Source of the DNA: Dictyobacter kobayashii
GTDB lineage: Bacteria; Chloroflexota; Ktedonobacteria; Ktedonobacterales; Ktedonobacteraceae
NCBI RefSeq assembly: GCF_003967555.1
Contig: NZ_BIFS01000001.1
Coordinates: 3,162,001-3,226,000, forward strand
Length of the DNA stretch: 64,000 nt
Reading direction: 5' to 3'
Positions 47,186-54,736 of the stretch are shown here, in pieces. The position numbers and the translations under genes were made by a program. The notes beneath the pieces were generated by a model, which was given only the letters and a program-made list of their open reading frames with translations, was not told the origin of the DNA and made no database searches. Position 1 is the stretch's first letter, and each line of letters starts with the position of its first letter.

Positions 47186-48535
47186 ATGTCGAAGGATCAC
47201 CTGGAACGCCGAATATATCGCAAGAGTCCTGGACGTCAGTATGGTTATGATTATGATCCGCTGCGCAGTTCAGGCGCAAATAGCTCGAGATCGCCTAAGG
47301 GCGAGACTGCGAGCAGATCTGGTATGTTGCTTGCTCAGCGCCCCGACCCCCGACGAACTCGGCAGCTCATGCGTCAAAGTATTATTGCCAGTAAACGTCC
47401 CGTTGAAGATGAGAGTGAGCGGATAGAATTTAATGATCATCACTATGAGGGCGAAGAAGAGCCTTATGGGGCTCGACCCAGTCGCCGCCCGGTAGAGCAT
47501 TATGAAGATGAGACCGAGGCATATCTGCCACCCGTCCAGAGGTCCAATAGAGGTATACGCTCCAGTGGAGATCTGCCTCCCACGAGTGCCCTCTACATAC
47601 CTGAAGATGACGAATATAGTGATGAATGGCATGAACTGGCCGCCGTTGATCCCGATCTGGGTATAGAAGAAGAGCCCTTACACCAACGCATACGCTATAG
47701 CGATGAATATGATGAATACGATGATGATGAGCTGGCCCCGCGCGCTGTGCGATCGGTGCCTGTACGTCAGCGGCCGCAGGCTAAATTAACGCGGCGCCTG
47801 GAACCTGAAGATCTGGATCATATCTATCCAGATGAAGATGATAAATACGACTACAAATATGAATATGAGGAAGATCAACCTTCGGTACGTCGTGTTAAAA
47901 GTAAAGATCAGAAGAAGCTATCCCGGCGTGGTTTATTAATCGGCGCTGGCGCGGCCGCCGTTGCCGGAGTTGGGATTGCCGCATACGAGCTTGCTCCTAA
48001 ATTGCCCACCTCAGTTGGCGATGTAAGCTCTAATATCGAGCACCAGTTGCAAGACGCCTTCAATAAAGGGGTCTCGCAAGGTATGGACCAGGCGCGCAAA
48101 GAATTTATTGTCTCAGTGGAGAATATTGAAGGCTTTACGCTGGAAGGAGCAATTACCGCGGCCCGCCTCACGCGTGTCGCTTATGATGTTTTTGTCTCAC
48201 CCATCATCAAATTTGGTGCCACGATCACCGGAGATGTACTATCCGGTATGTTGAAAGCGTTCAAGACTGCACGTGGTCTGCTGGCAGGCATCTATCAGGA
48301 TAACGCCACCCTGATCGCTATCCAGAAAGTGCTGGAATCCTGGGTTGGGCAGGCGAACACCCTACCCAAACAACTGGATGCCATCACACAGTCTGATTTA
48401 GATGGAGCGCAGGCTTATCTGCGCGCCCTGCAGCGCAAAGTTGATGATGAAAAGGCTAAAGTCAATCAAGCCGCGAATGCCACGCCAGCCGCGAATGCCA
48501 AACCAACCGCGCAGTCCACTAAACCAGCTAAATAA
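47186..48535 (+). CDS. Acidic/disordered protein with internal membrane anchor, unknown
   Basis: A 449-residue protein. Residues 1-240 are charged, low-complexity and rich in D, E, Y and R, and probably disordered. A Tat-like motif LSRRGLLIGAGAAAVAG begins one hydrophobic segment at about 245-268. The remaining 180 residues are helical, with a second hydrophobic stretch near 335-365, and end in an Ala/Pro/Lys tail. The start at 47186 fits a GAGGAG site better than 47150. No family recognised. Cytosolic N-terminus and outside C-terminus are inferred from the twin Arg. Confidence 0.7.
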   Translation: MSKDHLERRIYRKSPGRQYGYDYDPLRSSGANSSRSPKGETASRSGMLLAQRPDPRRTRQLMRQSIIASKRPVEDESERIEFNDHHYEGEEEPYGARPSRRPVEHYEDETEAYLPPVQRSNRGIRSSGDLPPTSALYIPEDDEYSDEWHELAAVDPDLGIEEEPLHQRIRYSDEYDEYDDDELAPRAVRSVPVRQRPQAKLTRRLEPEDLDHIYPDEDDKYDYKYEYEEDQPSVRRVKSKDQKKLSRRGLLIGAGAAAVAGVGIAAYELAPKLPTSVGDVSSNIEHQLQDAFNKGVSQGMDQARKEFIVSVENIEGFTLEGAITAARLTRVAYDVFVSPIIKFGATITGDVLSGMLKAFKTARGLLAGIYQDNATLIAIQKVLESWVGQANTLPKQLDAITQSDLDGAQAYLRALQRKVDDEKAKVNQAANATPAANAKPTAQSTKPAK

Positions 48536-48565
48536 GCGAGATTACAGCTTCAACAACACGAAGGG

Positions 48566-48596
48566 GCACGGAACCAGCTGGTTCCGTGCTTTTTTC
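48566..48596 (+). terminator. Terminator after the acidic protein gene
   Basis: A perfect 24-nt palindrome (48566-48589; core GGAACCAGCTGGTTCC), followed by a T-run. Confidence 0.9.
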
Positions 48597-48618
48597 ACAC
48601 TCTTTGCGCCAGCTTTTA

Positions 48619-49410
48619 TCAGGCTTCCTGAGCCAGGACCGGGAAGCGTTCACCGGTCAAAGTCGCGCCCGGTTCGAGTTGAAGGTCATTCGTAACGATA
48701 TGTGAGTTGCCATTGTAGTGAACTACATTGGGCATATAAATAGTGATGATGGCGCGCCGCGGTTTCGCGCTCTGATTGGGACCAGCATAGTGAAAGGTAC
48801 GGCCATCGTGGAATGTGCAGCTACCAGCAGGCATAGGCTGGTAGCGGGCCGTAAAATCCAGGGTACGCGCCTGCTCTTCTGGGACCAGCTTAAAAAGATC
48901 TTGTGGATCCCTTAAGTTAATCGGCTCGAGCCTCCCCAGCCGATGTGACTCTGGTATAAAAGCCATGCAGCCATTCTCCACATAGACATCATCCAGGGCC
49001 ATCCAGCAGGATAGTGAGCCATCTTCTTGCATCGGCCAGTAGGGAATATCCTGGTGCCAGCTTGAGGCCTTAGAATCGCCAGGCATTTTGATCAAAGCAT
49101 GGTCATGCCAGAGGCGAACAGTATGGGCCTGCGCCAATTGGCGAGCGATCTCCGCCAGTTTGGCATTAAAGACATACTGACGCATACCTTCGTTAACCTG
49201 CCAGAGATTCACCTTCTGGACAAAAATTTTGCGATACTCAGCATCGCCACCGGGTTCATGCTGTTGATCCAGCTGTTGCTCCAGCACCTCATCCAATGCC
49301 TGGCGCGCCTGAGCCAGTTCCTCTGCTGTCAATACATTGAGCAGCTGGATATAGCCATTCTCCTGATAAAAACGTATCTGCTCTGCACTGATAGGATACG
49401 TTGCCGTCAT
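48619..49410 (-). CDS. PhyH-family Fe(II)/2-oxoglutarate dioxygenase
   Basis: A 263-residue enzyme of the phytanoyl-CoA dioxygenase family. The iron ligands are His and Asp in SSWHQDIPYW and a distal His in FHDGRTFHYAGPN; the 2-oxoglutarate Arg is probably in KPRRAIITIYM. These enzymes hydroxylate small molecules; the substrate is unknown. It is downstream of a second PhyH gene on the same strand (107-base gap with a hairpin), with an AraC regulator divergent. Confidence 0.88.
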   Translation of the reverse strand: MTATYPISAEQIRFYQENGYIQLLNVLTAEELAQARQALDEVLEQQLDQQHEPGGDAEYRKIFVQKVNLWQVNEGMRQYVFNAKLAEIARQLAQAHTVRLWHDHALIKMPGDSKASSWHQDIPYWPMQEDGSLSCWMALDDVYVENGCMAFIPESHRLGRLEPINLRDPQDLFKLVPEEQARTLDFTARYQPMPAGSCTFHDGRTFHYAGPNQSAKPRRAIITIYMPNVVHYNGNSHIVTNDLQLEPGATLTGERFPVLAQEA

Positions 49411-49444
49411 AATTTTCTCCTTCGTGATGCCCTATTTACTTTCC

Positions 49445-49477
49445 ATGCGATGGAGAACAGCATTGTTCCCATCGCAT
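49445..49477. repeat. Hairpin between the two PhyH genes
   Basis: ATGCGATGG (49445-49453) pairs with CCATCGCAT (49469-49477), with inner GAACA/TGTTC pairing. It could protect or attenuate the dicistronic transcript. Confidence 0.55.
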
Positions 49478-49517
49478 ATTTATATAGGGTATGATCCTGT
49501 TGCTCATTCCTGATTAA

Positions 49518-50321
49518 CTATTTGCCACTACCCTCAAAATGTGGGCGTAAGGCGGATGGATCGATAGCATCCTCATTTAATTGATAGCGATTGTCGGTCG
49601 AGAGACGCAGGCGATCGGGTGTGAGGTTGGGCAAGGCTTTATGGATGGTATAGGAACGGAAGAAGAGCGCATCTCCCAATTCGAAGTTATCGGTATGCCA
49701 GACGGCCTGTGACTCATCGACCGGCACGCCTTTGCCCCGACGGCTCCTGGATGGCTCGCGGTATGCTCGATAAAGCCTGGCGATGAGAACCGGGCCAGAC
49801 GCCAGACTCCAGTTCCAGCGGACGCCCAGTGGGGTCCAGCAGGAATAGGTATCAACCGAGCCACGAATATAGAAGAAATCCTGGTGCGGTGGTGTCGTAT
49901 ATTTTTGTGAACCCGGGAAAGTAATACGCCCGATACGGCGTGGATGGACCAGTACTTCACCATCCAGGAGCCTGGATGCGATAGCCATTAATGAGCTATG
50001 GCAAGGAAAATTATGAAAGGCAGGTAGACGGAGAATCTGGCGATAGACATCCAGATATTCTCGCTGCCCCTCAGTTTTGGGCTCGATGCCAGGCAACGTA
50101 ATACCATCCATCATATCGTGGCTGGGATCTAACCATCCGGCCTCTTTGATCGGCGTGAGTGCCGCTCGTCGCACCTCCAGCACCGTTTCTGCGGGTACGA
50201 GATGACGAAAGAACAGGTAACCGTACTCATCCATGCGGGCGCGCAAGGTTGCGGCATCGCTATTAGCATCCGACTGAATAAACGGGGTATAACTGGTGCT
50301 AGCTGCTTCTGTCTGGCTCAT
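49518..50321 (-). CDS. Second PhyH-family dioxygenase, with a misframed central segment
   Basis: 267 residues as written. The iron site is PPHQDFFYI, and a distal His is in YTIHKALPN. Between about 49728 and 49828 the written frame reads through non-family sequence although it stays open. Read across frames, the segment becomes RPLELESGVWPGSHR and then GFIEHTASHPGAVGAK before rejoining at GVPVDESQAVWH. Three single-base losses (near 49826, 49776 and 49730) explain this and cancel. The real protein would thus be one residue longer. First gene of the pair; AraC gene divergent. Confidence 0.82.
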   Translation of the reverse strand: MSQTEAASTSYTPFIQSDANSDAATLRARMDEYGYLFFRHLVPAETVLEVRRAALTPIKEAGWLDPSHDMMDGITLPGIEPKTEGQREYLDVYRQILRLPAFHNFPCHSSLMAIASRLLDGEVLVHPRRIGRITFPGSQKYTTPPHQDFFYIRGSVDTYSCWTPLGVRWNWSLASGPVLIARLYRAYREPSRSRRGKGVPVDESQAVWHTDNFELGDALFFRSYTIHKALPNLTPDRLRLSTDNRYQLNEDAIDPSALRPHFEGSGK

Positions 50322-50357
50322 GTCGCTCTCCTCTAATTGGATAAGGTATACTACATT

Positions 50358-50399
50358 TATAGTGATAATACTAAGGAATATAGTGATAATACTAAGGAA
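50358..50399. promoter_or_regulatory. Tandem 21-bp direct repeat in the PhyH/AraC divergent promoter region
   Basis: TATAGTGATAATACTAAGGA plus one A is repeated exactly, head to tail (50358-50378 and 50379-50399). A 21-bp period equals two helical turns, so both copies face the same side of the DNA, as AraC-family sites do. Confidence 0.7.
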
Positions 50400-50467
50400 T
50401 TTAAGCTCGACTTGCTTGTCATTTTAAAGAGAGATTTTGGCATTTTCACCGAACACGGGGATGACTG

Positions 50468-51478
50468 ATGCAGACATCTGCTCAATTGCATTTTAGATAT
50501 GAATACAGCAATTCCTCGGCCAGGCAGCAGGAATTGCAGCGCTGTTTCTTTACCGATGTTTTAGTTCATCCTCACATGCCCCTGGGGATACGACAGGAAA
50601 TTTATTCCCAGGGTACCGACACAGGTCTACATAAGCACGAGGATTTCTATGCATGTTATGTGGTGCGGTCCGGCAGCGGAGTTCATTTGATCAATAACCA
50701 TCCCTATGCCATTACGCGCGGCAATGTCTATGTACTTACGCCCGGAACTGTGCACGCCTATCGCAATTATTGTCAGATGGTCATTGATGCTTTTTATTTT
50801 CAGCCCGAGCTATTTCTCAGCGATGAATTGCTCGCCCTGCACTCTCTTTCAGGTTTCTGGCAGCTTTTTATCGCGCCTGAGACCTTGAGCAAGCCCGCGC
50901 TACGTGAAGAAGCAATCGACCACCATCTGCACCTATCTCCAGAAAAGCAAAATGAGATTGAGCGCAAGATCGCCGAAATTCATAGCGAGTACACAGCGCT
51001 CACACCAGATGCAGCGATACTCACGCGTAGCCAGTTTTTTCGTATGTTGATTCACCTGGCCAGATGGCAGAACGAGCAATCCGACCTCAAAGACTACATC
51101 CCACCGGTGACCCAGACTGACGTACAGCAAAAAATGGGCCTGGCTGGCATCCTACGTTTTTGTGAAGAAAACTATCATGAAGCACTCAGCGTCCCGCAAC
51201 TGGCGGCCAGAATGTTTTTATCGCCCAGCCGTTTCAGCGAAATCTTCTCACAGGAAGTAGGGATGTCTCCCGCCGCCTATATCAAGCAGCTGCGGCTGGA
51301 GAAGGTCCAGACCCTACTGCGTACCACCGGACTGTCAACTACCAGCATTGCCCACCAGGTTGGTTTCAGGGATAGTGCCCAGCTGGCGCGTGTATTTCGC
51401 TCAACCTTTCACCTCACCCCCACAGCTTATCGGCGCACCTTTCGCGCGCAGCAGGAGCCAGGCGGCTTGATTTTATAA
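50468..51478 (+). CDS. AraC-family transcriptional regulator with cupin sensor domain
   Basis: A 336-residue protein. The N-terminal cupin (GTDTGLHKHEDFYACYVVRS...YVLTPGTVHAY) should bind a small effector; the C-terminal double HTH reads SVPQLAARMFLSPSRFSEIF and TTSIAHQVGFRDSAQLARVF with the family end TPTAYRRTF. It is divergent from two dioxygenase genes and is probably their activator. The ATG lacks a strong ribosome site but the domain order supports this start. Confidence 0.92.
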   Translation: MQTSAQLHFRYEYSNSSARQQELQRCFFTDVLVHPHMPLGIRQEIYSQGTDTGLHKHEDFYACYVVRSGSGVHLINNHPYAITRGNVYVLTPGTVHAYRNYCQMVIDAFYFQPELFLSDELLALHSLSGFWQLFIAPETLSKPALREEAIDHHLHLSPEKQNEIERKIAEIHSEYTALTPDAAILTRSQFFRMLIHLARWQNEQSDLKDYIPPVTQTDVQQKMGLAGILRFCEENYHEALSVPQLAARMFLSPSRFSEIFSQEVGMSPAAYIKQLRLEKVQTLLRTTGLSTTSIAHQVGFRDSAQLARVFRSTFHLTPTAYRRTFRAQQEPGGLIL

Positions 51479-51506
51479 GATCAACAAAATAGATCCTTGT
51501 CACCTC

Positions 51507-51535
51507 TTGACGGGAACCGGACAGTATGCTATTAT
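51507..51535 (+). promoter_or_regulatory. Promoter of the tRNA-Lys gene
   Basis: TTGACG (51507-51512), 17-base spacer, TATTAT (51530-51535), 23 bases before the tRNA. Confidence 0.8.
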
Positions 51536-51558
51536 CATTTTGCCAAACGGAATGGCGC

Positions 51559-51630
51559 GGGTGACTAGCTCAATGGTAGAGCAAGCGACTCTTAATCGCT
51601 AGGTTCAGGGTTCGAGTCCCTGGTCACCCA
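51559..51630 (+). tRNA. tRNA-Lys (anticodon CTT)
   Basis: A complete cloverleaf: acceptor GGGTGAC/GTCACCC, D-stem GCTC/GAGC, anticodon stem AGCGA/TCGCT with loop CTCTTAA (anticodon at 51591-51593), T-stem CAGGG/CCCTG with loop TTCGAGT. The discriminator base is A. The CCA end is not encoded. It reads AAG codons. Own promoter and terminator flank it. Confidence 0.95.
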
Positions 51631-51640
51631 TAAATTAGCA

Positions 51641-51668
51641 GCTTCCCAGCACAGGGAAGCTTTTTTTT
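51641..51668 (+). terminator. Terminator of the tRNA-Lys gene
   Basis: GCTTCCC-AGCACA-GGGAAGC followed by eight T. Confidence 0.95.
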
Positions 51669-51863
51669 GTCCATTTTTCCCATCATCTTGACATAGTATT
51701 AGGTGAAACATAAAATATAAATACAGTTTTATATATTGCTTCTTACCTGGATTGAGCTGATTGAGCTGATTAAAAAATACCCAACGAGAATGTGAGAAGT
51801 GAATAGGAGGAGTAACTGTAGCAGCTACAGGTATTCTTCAGAAAATTGAGGGGGTCGAAGTCT

Positions 51864-52208
51864 ATGGAAGACTGGCGTGACCTCAAGCGAACATTGAAAG
51901 CGTTAGCGGGCGTTGCTCGTTTAACCATCATTTACCATCTGTCGCATAGTCATGAAGTCACTGTGACAGAACTGACAGATCGACTGAATATCAGTCAGCC
52001 GCTTGTCTCCTGGCATCTCCGCAAATTGCGCCGTGCCGGTTTAATTCAGACCCGGCGGGCTGGTCGACAAGTCTACTGCTCTCTGGATCAGCAGCGTTTT
52101 CGGCTCTGCCTACAACGCTTAGAAGGGCTTATCGATCCGAATATTCTGGCCGAACCACTGCCAGCCGGTACCGCGCTCATTGAGGCTGATACTGGGTCAG
52201 AAGAGTAA
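51864..52208 (+). CDS. ArsR-type winged-helix regulator
   Basis: A 114-residue protein. The HTH is VTVTELTDRLNISQPLVSWH followed by LRKLRRAGLIQTRRAGRQVY, typical of ArsR/SmtB. The metal-binding Cys motif ELCVCDL of classical ArsR is missing, so it probably senses something else. The ATG at 51864 has GAGGGGG upstream; a TTG at 51846 would add six residues. Confidence 0.88.
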   Translation: MEDWRDLKRTLKALAGVARLTIIYHLSHSHEVTVTELTDRLNISQPLVSWHLRKLRRAGLIQTRRAGRQVYCSLDQQRFRLCLQRLEGLIDPNILAEPLPAGTALIEADTGSEE

Positions 52209-52565
52209 GCGTGATCATGATTGTATCCTGCAACATCAAAAAACTTCGCGACCTCCACTCTCAACTGCATTGCCTCTTTGTTATGTTTTAAGTAAAAATC
52301 TGAGAACTGAGCCGGTATACGCAAATTTAACAAAAAATTACATAGCTTTAATTCGAAAGTTTAACGTACCTGTGGTAGTGTGTGAATGGAACCTGGACGA
52401 GGGTGGTAGGCCTGTTGGACCTGACATAATGGAGGGGATGGGTTAGAGCGGATGAGCAAATGTCTGGTTCTGATAACAAGATGATAAATACCATTCACGT
52501 CAGGTGAGGATGAAGGTACAAAAGAGCACTCAGCCAGACACAGGCCGAAGCAGAAAAGGAAAGAC
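52209..52565. other. Intergenic region before the PHP gene
   Basis: About 355 bases; no gene, no strong promoter box and no stable hairpin that I can support. Confidence 0.35.
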
Positions 52566-53387
52566 ATGTTAACAAGCAAACGCGATCAAGGGAAGCTAGA
52601 TCTTGAGAATGTAAACCATGGTACTGCGATGCTCAAAAAACGCCGCAAGATGACGAGTGAGCAGGCACAGCATATTGGTAGACATGGCAAGGCAGATTTG
52701 CATATGCATAGTACTTATAGCGACGGTTGTGCTACAATCGAAGAAATTCTCGCGCATGTGCAGAATAACACTGACCTGGATGTGATTGCTATTACCGATC
52801 ATGATGTGATTGATGGTTCCCTGAGGGCCCGTGACCTCTGGTCCAAAGGCTCATACCGCTTTGATTTTGTGGTGGGAGAAGAAGTCTCTACCACCCAGGG
52901 CCATCTCCTGGGCCTTTTTATTGAAAAAAGGATTCCCAACGGTTTAAGCATGGCGCGTAGTATTGATTTGATCCACGAGCAGGGAGGGCTGGCTGTAGTT
53001 GCGCACCCGCTGCATCGCTTCTTCCGCCATAGCTGCCAGCGTAGCGTAATGGATCATATTCACGCCTCCAAAGACGTCTGGTTCGACGGAGTCGAAACCT
53101 GGAACGCCAGTTTTTGTGGCATTTATGCTAACTACATCGCCATGGGCACTAATCGTGAGGTCTATCGCTTACCCGAGCTGGGAAATAGCGACGCGCACAC
53201 CTTGAGCGCCATCGGTAGTGGTGTTACCTGGTTTAACGGTCAGAGTGCGGCAGAGATCCGGGCTGCCATTGAACAAGGAGCCAGCGCCCCCGGCGGTAAA
53301 ATGTGGGACATGCAGGCCTACTATCACTGGGCCCGCTACCTGATGAACAAAGAGCAGCGTGCAGCACGCCGCCCAGCCATCGCCTAA
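52566..53387 (+). CDS. PHP-domain metal-dependent phosphoesterase
   Basis: A 273-residue protein. Metal ligands appear in KADLHMHSTYSDG, AITDHDVIDG, EEVSTTQGHLLG, VVAHPLHRF and GNSDAHTLSAIG, i.e. the complete PHP set. It resembles the YciV/TrpH group that removes phosphates from nucleotides or short RNA 5'-ends. An N-terminal basic stretch of about 40 residues precedes the domain. GGAAAG lies before the ATG. A decayed phosphatidyltransferase gene follows. Confidence 0.9.
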   Translation: MLTSKRDQGKLDLENVNHGTAMLKKRRKMTSEQAQHIGRHGKADLHMHSTYSDGCATIEEILAHVQNNTDLDVIAITDHDVIDGSLRARDLWSKGSYRFDFVVGEEVSTTQGHLLGLFIEKRIPNGLSMARSIDLIHEQGGLAVVAHPLHRFFRHSCQRSVMDHIHASKDVWFDGVETWNASFCGIYANYIAMGTNREVYRLPELGNSDAHTLSAIGSGVTWFNGQSAAEIRAAIEQGASAPGGKMWDMQAYYHWARYLMNKEQRAARRPAIA

Positions 53388-53405
53388 AAATCCCCCTATA
53401 GACCA

Positions 53406-53446
53406 AAGAGGAGCCCGGAAACATCATCCGGGCTCCTCTTTATTAT
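53406..53446 (+). terminator. Terminator of the PHP gene
   Basis: AAGAGGAGCCCGG (53406-53418) pairs with CCGGGCTCCTCTT (53428-53440), then TATTATT. Confidence 0.85.
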
Positions 53447-53476
53447 TAAAATATGAAGAAAGAAAGCGGGATTGTT

Positions 53477-53556
53477 AAGGGCAGCAGCCCTTGACCGGGG
53501 TAGCAGGGGTGTCCCCTGCCATCTTACTTATTTCTCCTCAGGCCGCCGCAGGCGGC
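53477..53556. repeat. Three short hairpins in a row
   Basis: AAGGGC-AGCA-GCCCTT (53477-53492), GCAGGGG-TGT-CCCCTGC (53503-53519) and GCCGCC-GCA-GGCGGC (53542-53556). The last has the same GCA loop and GC stem style as those at 5551 and 46993. Confidence 0.7.
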
Positions 53557-53695
53557 GTGTCAGGATAAATAAAGTGTATCCAGCTTTTATGGCAAAAAGG
53601 CTTCTGCCCAAGAATACATGATTTCTGCTGAGCATTGCAAATCTATAGTGACAAACTACTAGTCCCAGCCGGTTTAAATGTGGTACAATAGGAAT

Positions 53696-54454
53696 ATGTT
53701 TAGCAGACGTATACAGCAACGAACCAGATAAATGGCCGCGTGGACAGTACAGCCACTGGTTTGAATTGGTGTAAATCTCGGCATGTTAACCGGTATCGGA
53801 CCGCTGCTTAGCACTGTTACAGCGCTGGTCATCACCCAGGGATACATGTTTATGAGAGAGCTGCTGATATTGTTTGCAGACAGTTTTGACATGTTCGAAT
53901 GGAGCGTTGGCTCGTTCCTGTAACGCTGTCACAACCTTTGGCGCAATTTCGATGCGGCGCCTGACCATTATTCCGAGAGCATCATCCTGTTTGGGCTGCT
54001 TATATATGCGTTGCAGCATCCAGGCCTTCAAGATACACTTTGGCCTGCTCCGCATGAGCAAACCTGGATGGTGGTTTTCATTTACTTAGCTGTTTTTGGC
54101 TCTCTCATGGTCAGCTATACCAATGCTCGCGCTAAGGGGCTGGGAATAGAGTGTAAAACAGGTCTACTGGCTCGCCCAGAGCGTGTCATCTTACTGGCTA
54201 TTGGACTCTTATCGAATACAGATGTTTGGGCACTTGCCCTGCTGGCGGTCCTTTCCAATGTGACCGCAGTGGAACGCATTATCGCCGTATGGCGTAGTAC
54301 ACGTCAACCGCTAGAAGTGTGTGACCAAAGATATTATCGACGACAAACTGCCAGTATGGACAATCGTCGTGCGCCAACAACGTTTATGGTGAGCGAGGTA
54401 AACAATTTCCAACGTTCGCCCTGTATGTACCAGTCTTCCGCCGTTCAATGGTGA
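53696..54454 (+). pseudogene. Decayed CDP-alcohol phosphatidyltransferase (PgsA-like)
   Basis: The second half is clear family sequence (VSYTNARAKGLGIECKTGLL, ARPERVILLAIGLL). Assembled over frames, the first half gives MLTGIGPLLSTVTALVIT and FDMFDGALARSCNAVTTFG followed by AIFDAAPDHYSE, an exact fit to the signature DGx2ARx8Gx3Dx3D. Two in-frame stops occur early (TAA at 53729, TGA at 53762, both one C-to-T step from sense codons), and frames shift near 53897-53900 and 53945-53949. Frameshifts alone could be assembly errors, but the stops suggest real decay. In a living cell it would attach a CDP-diacylglycerol head group to inositol phosphate or glycerol phosphate at the membrane. Confidence 0.75.
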
Positions 54455-54736
54455 CATACAGCAATACTCATAAGTAACGGCATTGACAAAGACAAGACCG
54501 AACCGGGATTGTGTAGAAGAGCGCAGAGTGAAAAGACAGCCGAGGATCATGAGGGGGCGGAATTGTTAAAATTCGCCAGAACAGATCTCTTGTTGTACCG
54601 CCCATAAAAAAAGTGCATCGGCATCAAGTTGGTTAAAGGTTTGAAAAAGCATGTTCGCCCCAACTGTCTTCAGTCGATAGTATTCTACGGAAGTAACTTG
54701 CGCCCCGGTTCGTAGCGACTGAGACTGGAGATCTTA

